The notes under the pieces: model-generated
The model's input: the letters and a program-made list of their open reading frames with translations, nothing else
Database searches by the model: none
What the model was told of the DNA's origin: nothing
Position numbers and translations under genes: made by a program
From: Paraburkholderia lacunae
Lineage (GTDB): Bacteria > Pseudomonadota > Gammaproteobacteria > Burkholderiales > Burkholderiaceae
Assembly (NCBI RefSeq): GCF_003353175.1
Contig: NZ_QHKS01000003.1
Location: 310,001-374,000 of the forward strand
DNA: 64,000 nt
Direction: 5' to 3'
Shown: positions 45,350 to 54,953 of the stretch, one piece after another
Layout: the number at the start of each line of letters is the position of its first letter
How positions within the stretch are numbered: position 1 is the stretch's first letter

Positions 45350-46645
45350 TCAAAACCGGTCCGGCCGAAGCGCCGCCAACGTATCCACGGGCAGGTCAGG
45401 CGCCGCACCGGCAATGAGATCGGTCACCAGTTTCCCGGCTCCGCATGCCAGCCCCCATCCCGCGGGGCCATGACCCACATTCACAAAGAGACGGGGATGC
45501 AACGCGTTGCCGATCACCGGCAAACCATCCGGCGACAGCAGTTTGACCCCCTCCCACGGCAGTGCCGCGGAAATCCGCGCGGCGCCCGGGAGCCAGTCGT
45601 GCGTCGCCTGGCCCAGCAGCGCAAGCGCCTCCTTGGTCAAGGCTTCGCCGAGCGGTTTGTCGATCTGGCCGGTACTTTGCAATACCGCGCCGCCCGCAAT
45701 CCGCAGACGATGGTTCATCCGCGTCACTGCAATTCGCTTCACCGCGTCGACGATCGCGACGTGCGGCGCACATTCCTCATGCGCTATCGGTGCAACCAGG
45801 GTGTGCAGGCGCAGCGGATGCAGCGGCAGTCGCAGCCCGAGGCGTTCGACGAGCGGCAAGCTGCCGTAGCCCGCGGCCACGACGATCGCATCGGCGCTGA
45901 TGACGTCGACTTCGCGTGAACGGGACGTCTTGCCGGGGCGCGCCGCCAATTCCACCGCTGGGCGCTCGCCGTCGAGGCGGATCGCCGACACTTCGCAGCC
46001 CAGCATGAATTGCACGCCGCCCTGCGTATCGAGCGTTTGTTTGATCAGCTTGGCAAACAGCGGGCAGTTGGCCGTGCGCTCATGGTCGAACAGCACGCCG
46101 CCGGCGAATGGCGGATCGGTCGGCACGGAATGCTCGAACGCGGCGCATTCGGCGGGCGTCAGCACGTGATGCGGCACTTCGTATTGACGCAGCAATTCGA
46201 GCGCGGTGTGTGTCTGTTCCCATTCCTGCGCGGAGCGCACCAAATAAAGCAGGCCGTTCGCCTGTTCGAATTCCAGGCCGAAGCGCGCCTCCATGTCGGC
46301 CATCGCGTCACGCGATGCCTCGATCAGCGGGCGCAGCCGCCCGTATTGCCGGCTGAACGTCTCCGGCTCCTGCAAGGCGGCAAGCTGCTTGACGAACTGG
46401 CGCGCCGGCCCGTTGAAGCCGGCCTTGCTGATGACACCGTTCTTCGCGCCCTGACGGTTCGCCATGAAAGTCGGGCCGAACCAGACGTCGAGCGGGGTCG
46501 GGAGGACGGTGCCGCCGTGTCCATAGGTCGCGCCTTGCGCGACGGTCGCGTGGCGCTCGACGACGCACACCCTGTGGCCCGCCGCGCGCAGCTGATAAGC
46601 GGTGGCGACGCCCACTATCCCGCCGCCGATGACGATGACATCCAT
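45350..46645 (-). CDS. FAD-dependent D-amino acid dehydrogenase-like oxidoreductase (DadA family)
   Basis: A 431-residue DAO-fold flavoprotein. The N-terminal FAD motif VIVIGGGIVGVATAYQLRAAG (GGGIVG) and the C-terminal PVIGNALHPRLFVNVGHGPAGWGLACGAGK match DadA-type dehydrogenases that oxidise D-amino acids and pass electrons to the respiratory chain. It lacks the neighbouring alanine racemase and Lrp gene of the classic dad operon, so the substrate is not certain; other amine substrates are possible. It is divergent from purL. Confidence 0.85.
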   Translation of the reverse strand: MDVIVIGGGIVGVATAYQLRAAGHRVCVVERHATVAQGATYGHGGTVLPTPLDVWFGPTFMANRQGAKNGVISKAGFNGPARQFVKQLAALQEPETFSRQYGRLRPLIEASRDAMADMEARFGLEFEQANGLLYLVRSAQEWEQTHTALELLRQYEVPHHVLTPAECAAFEHSVPTDPPFAGGVLFDHERTANCPLFAKLIKQTLDTQGGVQFMLGCEVSAIRLDGERPAVELAARPGKTSRSREVDVISADAIVVAAGYGSLPLVERLGLRLPLHPLRLHTLVAPIAHEECAPHVAIVDAVKRIAVTRMNHRLRIAGGAVLQSTGQIDKPLGEALTKEALALLGQATHDWLPGAARISAALPWEGVKLLSPDGLPVIGNALHPRLFVNVGHGPAGWGLACGAGKLVTDLIAGAAPDLPVDTLAALRPDRF

Positions 46646-46974
46646 GTTCTGATTCGATTTGCCGGCGGGATACCGAAGCCCTGCATTCCGCTCAAGCGTG
46701 GCATGCGGCGCGAAGCCCGGCCCTGGCTCAGGCTGCTCGCGCCGATCTGGTGAAAGGGCGAATGATAGCAGTCAAACCGATCGCTTTACCACGCGAGAGC
46801 GGCAGGCAGGGCGGTCCCGCAACCCTGCCGGCGCCGCGCCAACCCCTATCTGCAAGCCCGCTGGAAGCCCGTTCCCGGGGTATAATCCCCGACTTCCTTT
46901 CCGCCTCACGTCGCCTGCACGCGCGACTCATCGGCATCACTCATCGGCATCATTAGCGACGCAACGTCAAGTCC
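46646..46974. other. Divergent gap between dadA-like gene and purL, with purL promoter
   Basis: It contains a perfect TATAAT (46881-46886) placed inside an inverted repeat CGGGG (46876-46880) / CCCCG (46887-46891). The -35 region is weak. A 13-bp exact tandem duplication ACTCATCGGCATC (46926-46938 and 46939-46951) lies in the purL leader. No small gene is seen. Confidence 0.5.
46876..46891 (+). promoter_or_regulatory. Candidate purL promoter -10 element within a hairpin
   Basis: TATAAT at 46881-46886 is flanked by CGGGG and CCCCG arms. It lies 89 bases before the purL ATG. The -35 position (about 46858-46863) does not resemble TTGACA, so an activator or an alternative element may be needed. 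Confidence 0.4.
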
Positions 46975-49900
46975 ATGGCCCACTTCTCGTGTTTCCCCGG
47001 CGCTTCGGCCCTTTCCGATTTCCGTCAAACCCGCCTGCTCGAAACGCTGACGCGCATCGACGCCAACATTGCCGGCGTGCGCGGACAGTATCTGCACTTC
47101 GTCAACGCACAAACGCCGCTCGGCGCCGAAGACAACGCGAAGATCGAAGCGCTGATGCACTATGGCGATCCATTCGAAGAAAGCAAAGAGCGCGGCTCGG
47201 CCGAAACCTTCCTCGTGGTGCCGCGCTTCGGCACGGTGTCGCCGTGGGCCAGCAAGGCAACCGATATCGCCCATCTGTGCGGCCTCACGCAGGTGCGCCG
47301 CATCGAGCGCGGCGTCGAGTACACGGTCACGCTGAAAAGCGGCCTGCTGGGCGGCAAGAAGGCGCTCTCCGACGAAGCCCGTGCGGCGGTCGCCGCGGCG
47401 CTGCATGACCGCATGACCGAAAGCGTCGCGCCGTCGCGCGATCACGCGCTGCATCTCTTCGACGAACTGCCGGCCAAGCTGCTGCAAACCGTCGACGTGC
47501 TGGCCAACGGCCGCGGCGCGCTGGAAGCGGCGAACACGGAACTGGGCCTCGCGCTCGCCGACGACGAAATCGACTACCTGGTCGACGCGTTCACGAAGCT
47601 CGGCCGCAACCCGACCGACGTCGAACTGATGATGTTCGCGCAGGCCAACAGCGAACACTGCCGCCACAAGATTTTCAACGCGCAATGGACCATCGACGGC
47701 GAGCCGCAGGACATCTCGCTGTTCAACATGATCCGCAACACCGAGAAGCTGAATCCGCAAGGCACGATCGTCGCGTATTCGGACAACTCGGCGATCATGG
47801 CGGGCGGCATGGCCGAGCGCTGGTTCCCGCGCACGCCGGCCGAACCCGGCGCAGACGGGTTGCCCGAGCACTATCGCCGCAACGTCGAACTGACGCACAC
47901 CTTGATGAAGGTGGAAACGCACAATCATCCGACCGCGATCTCGCCGTTTCCGGGCGCCTCGACCGGCGCGGGCGGCGAAATCCGCGACGAAGGCGCCACC
48001 GGCCGCGGCGCGCGTCCGAAGGCGGGGCTGGCGGGTTTCACGGTGTCGAATCTGGAATTGCCTGACGGCGTAGAAGCGTGGGAAAACGCCCGCGACGCTG
48101 CGCAGCCTCTCGCGCACCGCAATCCGAACGACAAGCACGAAGCGTACGGCCGTCCCGACCGCATCGCGTCGCCGCTGCAAATCATGATCGACGGGCCGCT
48201 GGGCGGCGCCGCGTTCAACAACGAATTCGGCCGGCCGAATCTGGGCGGCTATTTCCGCGCTTACGAACAGAACGTGGCCGGTCTGGTGCGCGGCTATCAC
48301 AAGCCGATCATGATCGCGGGCGGCATCGGCAATATTTCCGATCAGCACACGCACAAGCACGATCTGCCGGAAGGGTCGCTGCTGATCCAGATCGGCGGCC
48401 CGGGCATGCGCATCGGCATGGGCGGCGGCGCGGCCAGCTCGATGGCCACCGGCACCAACACCGCCGAGCTCGACTTCGACTCGGTGCAGCGCGGCAACCC
48501 GGAAATCGAACGCCGTGCGCAGGAAGTCATCAATGCGTGCTGGCAGCTCGGCGAAAAGAATCCGATCCTGAGCATTCACGACGTCGGCGCGGGCGGTCTG
48601 TCGAACGCGTTCCCGGAAGTGGTGGACGGCGCGGGCAAAGGCGCGATCTTCGAACTGCGCAAGATCCAGCTGGAAGAAAGCGGTCTGTCGCCGCGCGAAA
48701 TCTGGTCGAACGAAGCGCAGGAGCGTTACGTGCTGGCGATTGCGCCGGCCGATCTGCCGGCCTTCGAGGCGATGTGCCAGCGCGAGCGCTGCCCGTTCGC
48801 GGTGATCGGTACGGCCACCGCCGAGCGTCAGCTGAAGCTGATCGACGCCGAACAGAAAGACGGCGCCGTGCATCAGCCGGTCGACATGCCGATGGAAGTG
48901 CTGCTCGGCAAGGCGCCGCGTATGCATCGCGACGTCAAGCGCGTCGCGACGAAGCTCGAACCGGTGGACGTCACCGGCATCGCGCTGTCGGACGTCGCGC
49001 TCAGCGTGTTGCGTCACCCGACGGTGGCTAGCAAGTCGTTCCTGATCACGATCGGCGACCGCTCGGTCGGCGGCACGACCGCGCGCGACCAGATGGTCGG
49101 CCCGTGGCAGGTGCCGGTCGCGGACGTCGCGATCACGACGATGGACTACGCCGGCTTCCGCGGCGAAGCGATGACCATGGCCGAGCGCACGCCGCTCGCC
49201 GTGATCGACGCGCCGGCGTCGGGCCGTATGGCCGTCGGCGAGGCGGTCACCAACATCGCGGCGGCGCCGATCGCGTCGCTCGATAAGCTCAAGCTGTCGG
49301 CCAACTGGATGGCCGCGTGCGGCGCAGCGGGCGAAGACGCCGCGCTGTACGACACGGTCAAGGCGATCGGTATGGAGTTGTGCCCGGCGCTCGGCATCAG
49401 CATTCCGGTCGGCAAGGATTCGCTGTCGATGCGCACCAAGTGGGAAGACAAGGGCGTCGCGAAGGAAGTGGTCGCGCCGGTCTCGCTGATCATCTCGGCC
49501 TTTGCGCCGGTCGAAGACGTGCGCCGCCACCTCACACCGCAACTGCGCCGCGCGAGCGGAACCGACGGCGTGGGCGAATCGGTGCTGATCGCGATCGACC
49601 TCGGCCGCGGCAAGCATCGTCTGGGCGGCAGTATTCTCGCGCAAGTCACGCAGCAGGTCGGCGACACGGTGCCGGACGTCGACGATCCGGAAGATCTGAA
49701 GCGCTTCTTCAGCGCGATCCAGGCGCTCAATAGCGACGGCAAGCTGCTCGCGTACCACGACCGCTCGGACGGCGGCCTGTGGGCGACGGTGTGCGAAATG
49801 GCGTTCGCGGGTCACGTCGGCGTGTCGTTGAACGTCGACATGCTGGTGCTCGATCCGCATCACGAATCCGATTACGGCGACGCCAAAGACTGGGCGAAGC

Positions 49901-51123
49901 AAACCAGCGGCCGCCGCGAAGACCGCACGATCCGCGCGCTCTTCACCGAGGAACTCGGCGCGGTGATCCAGGTGCGCGCCGCGGACCGCGACGCCGTGCT
50001 GGTCGCGTTGCGCGAACAGGGTCTGTCGGCGTGCTCGCACGTGATCGGCAAGATCAACGAACGCGACACGATCGAGATCTTCCGCGACGCGAAGAAGGTC
50101 TATGAAGCGCCGCGCACCGAATTGCATCGCGCGTGGAGCGAAGTGAGCTGGCGCATTTCGCGTTTGCGCGACAACCCGGCTTGCGCCGACGCCGAATACG
50201 ACGCGCTGCTGGACGCGGCCGATCCGGGCATTTCGCCGGTCCTCACATTCGATCCGGCTGAAGACGTCGCCGCGCCGTTCATCACCCAAGGAGACTTCCC
50301 TCGGAGCCTCCCCCAAGGGGACTTCCTTCGGGGCGTTGGCAAGGGCGCGCGTCCGCGTGTCGCGATTCTGCGTGAGCAGGGCGTGAACTCGCACCTCGAG
50401 ACGGCTTACGCATTCGACCGTGCCGGTTTCGACGCGCACGACGTGCACATGAGCGATCTGCTGTCGGGTCGCGCCACGCTGGCGGATTTCGCCGGCGCGG
50501 TGGCGTGCGGCGGCTTTTCATACGGCGACACGCTGGGCGCCGGCGAAGGCTGGGCCAAGGCGATCCGCTTCAACGCGCGACTGGCCGACATGTTCGCCGC
50601 GTTCTTCGAGCGCGAAGACACGTTCGCGCTCGGCATCTGCAACGGTTGCCAGATGATGAGCAGCCTCGCGTCGATGATTCCGGGCGCCGAAGCGTGGCCG
50701 AAGTTCACGCGCAACAAGTCGGAAAAATTCGAAGCGCGCTTCTCGCTGGTCGAAGTGCAGGCGTCGCCGTCGATTTTCTTCGCCGGCATGGAAGGCTCGC
50801 GCATTCCGGTCGCGATCGCGCACGGCGAAGGCTTCGCCGACTTCTCGCAGCAAGGCGATGCGTCGAAGGTGGCTGTGGCGATGCGTTATGTCGATCACCG
50901 CGGCCAGGCCACCGAGCAATATCCGTTCAACCCGAACGGCTCGCCGGACGGCATCACCTCGGTCACCACGCCGGATGGCCGCTTCACCGTGCTGATGCCG
51001 CACACCGAGCGCGTGCATCGCGCGGTGCAGATGAGCTGGCATCCGGAAGGCTGGGGCGAGCGCGGCAACGACGGCAGCCCGTGGATGCGTGTGTTCCAGA
51101 ACGCACGCCGCTGGCTGGGTTGA
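46975..51123 (+). CDS. purL: Phosphoribosylformylglycinamidine synthase
   Basis: The large single-chain PurL converts FGAR plus glutamine and ATP to FGAM in purine synthesis. The 1382 residues contain an N-terminal PurS-like domain, a linker, two AIRS-like ATP-binding halves ([40 protein letters not shown]) and a C-terminal glutaminase with nucleophile Cys1222 ([10 protein letters not shown]). At about residues 1104-1122, just before the glutaminase ([15 protein letters not shown]), there are two near-identical 9-residue repeats ([18 protein letters not shown]). They are encoded by a 27-bp tandem repeat and absent from typical PurL. Confidence 0.98.
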   Translation: MAHFSCFPGASALSDFRQTRLLETLTRIDANIAGVRGQYLHFVNAQTPLGAEDNAKIEALMHYGDPFEESKERGSAETFLVVPRFGTVSPWASKATDIAHLCGLTQVRRIERGVEYTVTLKSGLLGGKKALSDEARAAVAAALHDRMTESVAPSRDHALHLFDELPAKLLQTVDVLANGRGALEAANTELGLALADDEIDYLVDAFTKLGRNPTDVELMMFAQANSEHCRHKIFNAQWTIDGEPQDISLFNMIRNTEKLNPQGTIVAYSDNSAIMAGGMAERWFPRTPAEPGADGLPEHYRRNVELTHTLMKVETHNHPTAISPFPGASTGAGGEIRDEGATGRGARPKAGLAGFTVSNLELPDGVEAWENARDAAQPLAHRNPNDKHEAYGRPDRIASPLQIMIDGPLGGAAFNNEFGRPNLGGYFRAYEQNVAGLVRGYHKPIMIAGGIGNISDQHTHKHDLPEGSLLIQIGGPGMRIGMGGGAASSMATGTNTAELDFDSVQRGNPEIERRAQEVINACWQLGEKNPILSIHDVGAGGLSNAFPEVVDGAGKGAIFELRKIQLEESGLSPREIWSNEAQERYVLAIAPADLPAFEAMCQRERCPFAVIGTATAERQLKLIDAEQKDGAVHQPVDMPMEVLLGKAPRMHRDVKRVATKLEPVDVTGIALSDVALSVLRHPTVASKSFLITIGDRSVGGTTARDQMVGPWQVPVADVAITTMDYAGFRGEAMTMAERTPLAVIDAPASGRMAVGEAVTNIAAAPIASLDKLKLSANWMAACGAAGEDAALYDTVKAIGMELCPALGISIPVGKDSLSMRTKWEDKGVAKEVVAPVSLIISAFAPVEDVRRHLTPQLRRASGTDGVGESVLIAIDLGRGKHRLGGSILAQVTQQVGDTVPDVDDPEDLKRFFSAIQALNSDGKLLAYHDRSDGGLWATVCEMAFAGHVGVSLNVDMLVLDPHHESDYGDAKDWAKQTSGRREDRTIRALFTEELGAVIQVRAADRDAVLVALREQGLSACSHVIGKINERDTIEIFRDAKKVYEAPRTELHRAWSEVSWRISRLRDNPACADAEYDALLDAADPGISPVLTFDPAEDVAAPFITQGDFPRSLPQGDFLRGVGKGARPRVAILREQGVNSHLETAYAFDRAGFDAHDVHMSDLLSGRATLADFAGAVACGGFSYGDTLGAGEGWAKAIRFNARLADMFAAFFEREDTFALGICNGCQMMSSLASMIPGAEAWPKFTRNKSEKFEARFSLVEVQASPSIFFAGMEGSRIPVAIAHGEGFADFSQQGDASKVAVAMRYVDHRGQATEQYPFNPNGSPDGITSVTTPDGRFTVLMPHTERVHRAVQMSWHPEGWGERGNDGSPWMRVFQNARRWLG
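50285..50334 (+). repeat. 27-bp tandem repeat inserted in frame in purL
   Basis: Copy 1 at 50285-50307 and copy 2 at 50312-50334 share 20 of 23 bases (pattern CCCAAGGRGACTTCC then YTCGGRGC). Because the period (27) is a multiple of three, the purL frame is kept and about 18 residues are added. The sequence resembles a dispersed Burkholderia repeat that I recall from intergenic regions; copy number in the genome is not known to me. Confidence 0.8.
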
Positions 51124-51133
51124 TGCAGGAAGG

Positions 51134-51159
51134 GCCGCTGCATCGCGCGGCGGTTTTTT
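51134..51159 (+). terminator. Weak terminator after purL
   Basis: GCCGC (51134-51138) can pair with GCGGC (51147-51151), followed by GG and TTTTTT. The short stem makes this a tentative call, but the U-tract directly after the purL stop supports it. Confidence 0.45.
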
Positions 51160-51265
51160 AGAAAGCAGATCGTGTAGAAACGAAACAGCCGCCTTCGGGC
51201 AGTAATGCGGCTCCGTTAAGGTCCTTTTTTAGGTATCGAACGGTATAACATTGATGTCGTGATTT

Positions 51266-51300
51266 AACGACCTGGTCGCATGTGCGGCCGGGTCGTTTTT
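51266..51300 (+). terminator. Strong intrinsic terminator with no gene in front of it
   Basis: AACGACC (51266-51272) / GGTCGTT (51291-51297) is continued inward by GGTCGC / GCGGCC (one G-U pair) around ATGT, and followed by TTTTT. It lies about 140 bases after purL, downstream of purL's own weak terminator, and may end a small RNA. Confidence 0.7.
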
Positions 51301-51918
51301 CGTTGGGTAAAGCCTTGAGCCGTTCACGCAAACGCTGAAGGCATGAGGGCAGTTTTGCGTATGCCGGAGTGATAGCGGCCCCCGCCGAGACGGGGCTCGT
51401 CACTTACCTGCTGTGACGGCGGATTGTTGTCGCGATGTTTTCCGGAAGGTGCATTCGGTACCTTGTTCGGCCAGTTCGGCTGCTTGGCGCGTTGATGTTT
51501 GGTTGCGTGCATCTGTCAGTCTCTTTCGGCTGGAATCGGTACGGGGCACATCGTTGCGATGAGCACGACGCGCATGATGCAACGGTTCGCAGGCATTGGG
51601 TGTGTCCTGAAGTTCCTTGAGGATTCTTCAGCCGTCTCCCATAAAGTGCCGTTTTTTGATATGACACTTCGCACTACTATCTGGATGGTGACGCTTCTCC
51701 ACGCTGCATCTCCCTTTTGGGGCGGCTGCTAATACGCTCCGTCTTTGTTATTCCTGCTGTCCCGGATCGAACCGTCTGTCTCCATCCTTGTTCACGCGGG
51801 TATATCTCGCGTCAGGCGCGTACTTTGTGCCGCCATTCGAGGACTGACGGGGTAAGCGCTTCCTCGCGCTGTGCAGACAGAGAGCATTCGAAAGATATCA
51901 AATGTGCAGAGGGTTTTG

Positions 51919-52182
51919 ATGGCTATTCATCCGCCGTATTCCGTGGTTCTGACCTACACCGAAGATCCCCAACAGTTGATCGTCCATACTGTTGATCCGG
52001 CCAAACTAGCTCCTCTCGTGGCCGGAAAAATGGGCGTGGTCTTGGCTGATGAACACGATTTCAAACTTGACGATGAATTCGCGAGACAGCTTGGAGTCGC
52101 AATGCTCAACGCGATCGCGCTGGGTCAGCCTGACATCAGGCAATACATGACCGTCACGCAAGAGCCAATCGACAGGCAGTAG
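51919..52182 (+). CDS. Small hypothetical protein
   Basis: An 87-residue protein (MAIHPPYSVVLTYTEDPQ ... QLGVAMLNAIALGQPDIRQY). AGAGGG ends 5 bases before ATG 51919, a good ribosome site, which supports a real gene. It is acidic, has no signal peptide or membrane helix, and I recognise no family. Codon use is somewhat less GC-biased than the core genes, hinting at acquisition. Confidence 0.55.
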   Translation: MAIHPPYSVVLTYTEDPQQLIVHTVDPAKLAPLVAGKMGVVLADEHDFKLDDEFARQLGVAMLNAIALGQPDIRQYMTVTQEPIDRQ

Positions 52183-52507
52183 GGCAGTACCTCACTACTG
52201 TCTGCCCGGACGATAGCCGCGCCCTGCCAGTTGGCGCTTTCCGTGTCTGTCTTCAGGCAATGGAACCTCGGAAATTACAGGTATGAAGAGCGCACACTTG
52301 AAATCCTGAAAGACCGACATCCAACTGTCAGGGAGAAAGGCGTAGAAAACCTCGTGGCAGAGCTAAGAGGGCCAGAACCAAACGGCGCAATGACCAGGCA
52401 AGTCCCTCTAGACGAGTTGATCAACGCGCTGCAAGGATCAAGAAGGCAATGCTTACCGAGCAGTGACACAGAGCACTCCCCGCAATGGAGGGGCCGTTGT
52501 CCAAATA
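52183..52507. other. Gap with a possible gene remnant
   Basis: A plus-strand frame from TTG 52231 reads EERTLEILKDRHPTVREKGV and LDELINALQGSRRQ before running into the terminator hairpin. Its codon use is unlike the core genes and there is no clear ribosome site. It may be the remnant of a foreign gene; no family is recognised. Confidence 0.35.
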
Positions 52508-52543
52508 GAACAAGAAAGCCGCCCGAGGGCGGCTTTCTTGTTC
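52508..52543. terminator. Long perfect hairpin, bidirectional terminator of the parvulin gene
   Basis: Left arm 52508-52524 and right arm 52527-52543 are perfect 17-base complements (core AAAGCCGCCC/GGGCGGCTTT) with a 2-base centre. It ends the minus-strand parvulin gene (stop at 52569) and could also stop plus-strand transcripts. Confidence 0.8.
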
Positions 52544-52568
52544 TCAAGCGGCAGCTTAAAAAACCCGC

Positions 52569-53348
52569 TTACTGAATCTTCGCGTTCTTACGCAAACCTT
52601 CTTCGAACGCTTGCAGCTTTTCCTGCTGGATCTGCTGCACGATCTGCGGACGCACCTGCTCGAGCGGCGGCGGCGTGATGCTGCGCACGTCGTCGACACG
52701 GATGATGTGCCAGCCGAATTGCGTATGCACCGGCGCGTCGGTCACCTGGCCTTTCTGCAGATGCGTGGCGGCCTCCGCAAATTCAGGGACGTAGGCCTTC
52801 GGGTCCGACCAGTCCAGGTCGCCGCCGTTCTTGCCCGATCCCGGGTCCTTCGAGAACTGCTTGGCGAGATCTTCGAAGCTCGCGCCGCCCTTGATCTTCG
52901 CGATCAGATCTTTGGCTTGCTGCTCGTTGTCGACGAGGATGTGGTGCAGGTGATATTCCTTGCCGCCCGCGTCCTTGACCAGCGCGTTGTAACGCGCCGT
53001 GACTTCGGCGTCGCTCGGCTGGTTGTTCTTCACGAAGTCTTCGATCAGCGCTCGCAGCACGACGGTTTGTTGTGCGACGGCGATTTGCGCCTTGATGTCC
53101 GGCCGGTTCGGCAGACCGCGGCGCAGCGCTTCCTGCATCAGAATTTCGCGGTTCACCAGCTCTTCGCGCACGGCCATTTGCAGTTGCGGCGTGTTTTGCT
53201 GGCCTTGATGAACCAGTTGGTCGATCAGCGCATCGGCGCGCGCCTTCGGAATCGGCGAGCCGTTCACGACGGCGATGTTCTGTGCGAATGCAGGTGCGGC
53301 CGCAAACGCAGCCAGCAATACCCAGAGGCGGGTTTTCTTCAAGGTCAT
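52569..53348 (-). CDS. Periplasmic parvulin-type peptidyl-prolyl isomerase (PrsA/SurA-like)
   Basis: 259 residues: Sec signal peptide (LWVLLAAFAAAPAFAQ, cleavage at about residue 22), a short SurA-like N-domain (AVVNGSPIPKARADALIDQLV), and a parvulin domain (KEYHLHHILVDNEQQAKDLIAKIKGG, then DPGSGKNGGDLDW ... VHTQFGWHIIRVDD). It assists folding of exported proteins. It lies 11 bases after bolA in a yciB-bolA-ppi operon and ends in a strong hairpin terminator. Confidence 0.92.
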   Translation of the reverse strand: MTLKKTRLWVLLAAFAAAPAFAQNIAVVNGSPIPKARADALIDQLVHQGQQNTPQLQMAVREELVNREILMQEALRRGLPNRPDIKAQIAVAQQTVVLRALIEDFVKNNQPSDAEVTARYNALVKDAGGKEYHLHHILVDNEQQAKDLIAKIKGGASFEDLAKQFSKDPGSGKNGGDLDWSDPKAYVPEFAEAATHLQKGQVTDAPVHTQFGWHIIRVDDVRSITPPPLEQVRPQIVQQIQQEKLQAFEEGLRKNAKIQ

Positions 53349-53359
53349 CGAAAATTTTC

Positions 53360-53674
53360 CTAGCGGGGCAACAAAGCGAATTCTTCGGGCGTATACGCCG
53401 TGATTGCAAGGGCGTGAATGCCGCGCTGCATGGCATCGGCCAGCGCATCATACACCATGCGATGCCGCGCCACGCGGGCCTTGCCGGCGAATACTGCGCT
53501 CACGATCGTGACACTGAAATGACCGCCGGCGGACGCGCCGGCGTGGCCGGCGTGCTGCGCGCTGTCGTCGGTGATCTGGATCGACGTCACGGGCGCGAGC
53601 GCTGCGGTGAGGCGCGCTTCGATCAGCGCGGCGCGCTCGGCGGTGGTGGCGTGCATGAACACATCGCTCGTCAT
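53360..53674 (-). CDS. bolA: BolA-family protein
   Basis: A 104-residue BolA/IbaG-type protein with the class II KH-like fold, including the conserved His in GGHFSVTIVSAVF and the RHRMVYDALADAM helix. BolA proteins bind [2Fe-2S] clusters with monothiol glutaredoxins and can bind DNA. The start is one base after the yciB stop, so the genes are coupled. An unusual Ala/Gly/His-rich loop (QHAGHAGASAGGH) precedes the core. Confidence 0.92.
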   Translation of the reverse strand: MTSDVFMHATTAERAALIEARLTAALAPVTSIQITDDSAQHAGHAGASAGGHFSVTIVSAVFAGKARVARHRMVYDALADAMQRGIHALAITAYTPEEFALLPR

Positions 53675-53675
53675 G

Positions 53676-54206
53676 TCATTCTTCCTTCATATACTTCGAC
53701 AGCCACAAACTCTGACCGACGATGAACACTACCAGGCACCCGGTCGCGCCGAACAGCTTGAAATTGACCCACTGGTCGGTCGTGTAGTGATACGCGACGA
53801 ACAGGTTGACCAGCCCGAGCAGCACGAAAAATACCGCCCAGACGATATTCAGCTTGCCCCAGATCGCATGCGGCAGCGTGATCTGCTTGCCCATCATCGC
53901 TTCGATCAGGTTCTTGTTGAAGGCCAGTTGCGAGACGATCAGTGCGACCGAAAACGCCCAATACAGTACGGTCGGCTTCCATTTGATGAAAGTATCGTTG
54001 TGCAGCACGAGCGTCGCGCCGCCGAACACGGTGACGACGCCGAGGCTCACCCACAGCATTGCATCGACCTTGCGGTGACGGAAGGCCACCCACGCGATCT
54101 GCACCAGCGTGGCGACGATCGCCACTGCCGTCGCCGTGAAAATGCCCCATACCTTGAAGGTGACGAAGAACAGGATGATCGGGAACAGATCGAACAGGAA
54201 TTTCAT
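53676..54206 (-). CDS. yciB: Inner-membrane septation protein A (YciB/IspA)
   Basis: A 176-residue protein with five hydrophobic segments, beginning [25 protein letters not shown]; also the conserved [26 protein letters not shown] and [15 protein letters not shown]. YciB works in cell-envelope maintenance and septum function with cell-elongation proteins. It is first of the yciB-bolA-parvulin operon. The 272 bases upstream contain a GC-rich stretch with inverted repeats (54298-54345) and no gene. Confidence 0.94.
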   Translation of the reverse strand: MKFLFDLFPIILFFVTFKVWGIFTATAVAIVATLVQIAWVAFRHRKVDAMLWVSLGVVTVFGGATLVLHNDTFIKWKPTVLYWAFSVALIVSQLAFNKNLIEAMMGKQITLPHAIWGKLNIVWAVFFVLLGLVNLFVAYHYTTDQWVNFKLFGATGCLVVFIVGQSLWLSKYMKEE

Positions 54207-54478
54207 TATCTGGTCGGGAATTCGGAGAGTGAGTCAGTGAGTCGGACAGGAAGGGGCGCTTTAGCGGCGCGCCCGGTGGTGTGCGTGCTGAAGAGTCCGT
54301 CGCTGCGGCCGGCGGCCGGGCGCGCCGCGCCGGCCGGTGTTGGCGGCCGCGCTTTGCCTGACTGCCGGCAACGGCTCGGCCGGTTCGCAAGCTGGATGAA
54401 GGGGCCTCGCGACCGGCCGACGATCAAGGAGGCAGTTTAGTGCATGCCGGCCGGCAACGCGCCGGACTCCGCGCTGCG

Positions 54479-54901
54479 TTACTTGGGCTCGAATTGTAAC
54501 GCAGCCGAATTGATGCAGTAGCGCAGGCCGGTCGGCGCCGGTCCGTCTTCGAACACGTGACCCAGATGCGCGCCGCAATGCTTGCACTGCACTTCAATGC
54601 GCAGCATGCCGTGCGAGCGGTCGGTTTTCTCGGCGATCACTTCGCCGTTGATTGGCTTGAAGTAGCTCGGCCAGCCGCAACCGGCGTCGAACTTGGTGTC
54701 CGATTCGAACAGGGGCGTGCCGCAGCAGACGCAGTCATAGATGCCGCGCTCCCAGTGGTCGTGGTAGCGGCCGGTGAACGGCCGTTCGGTGGCGGCGTGG
54801 CGCGTCACCTGATATTCGATGTCGGACAGCTGCTTGCGCCACTCTTCGTCGTCTTTCTGCACGGCCGGGGCGCCGGTCCTGAGGTCGTCGGGGTTGTTCA
54901 T
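54479..54901 (-). CDS. msrB: Peptide-methionine (R)-S-oxide reductase
   Basis: Reduces the R-epimer of methionine sulfoxide in oxidised proteins using thioredoxin. 140 residues: zinc ligands Cys57/Cys60 and Cys106/Cys109, [11 protein letters not shown] with possible resolving Cys75, and catalytic Cys129 in [15 protein letters not shown] precedes ATG 54901. It lies 52 bases downstream of selO on the same strand, so two redox-linked enzymes may be co-transcribed. Confidence 0.96.
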   Translation of the reverse strand: MNNPDDLRTGAPAVQKDDEEWRKQLSDIEYQVTRHAATERPFTGRYHDHWERGIYDCVCCGTPLFESDTKFDAGCGWPSYFKPINGEVIAEKTDRSHGMLRIEVQCKHCGAHLGHVFEDGPAPTGLRYCINSAALQFEPK

Positions 54902-54953
54902 GGTCGGGGTTCCTGTCTCGAGTTTGTTGTTGGAGCGTGCTTGCAGCGGCGCT

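Larger units (their letters stand above)
51124..51918. other. 795-bp gap after purL, with possible small RNA
   Basis: It holds the purL terminator (51134-51159), then a stretch with no gene that ends in a strong second terminator at 51266-51300. From 51300 to 51918 no frame has good codon bias or a recognised product; local base composition is lower in GC than in the flanking genes. Confidence 0.45.

Noticed and set aside
46906..50448. A 1180-codon open frame on the minus strand opposite purL
   Set aside because: Antisense shadow of a GC-rich gene. Its product is Arg/His/Asp-rich, with no family motifs, and purL on the other strand is unambiguous. The same applies to long antisense frames opposite lon, ppiD and the fadJ-like gene.
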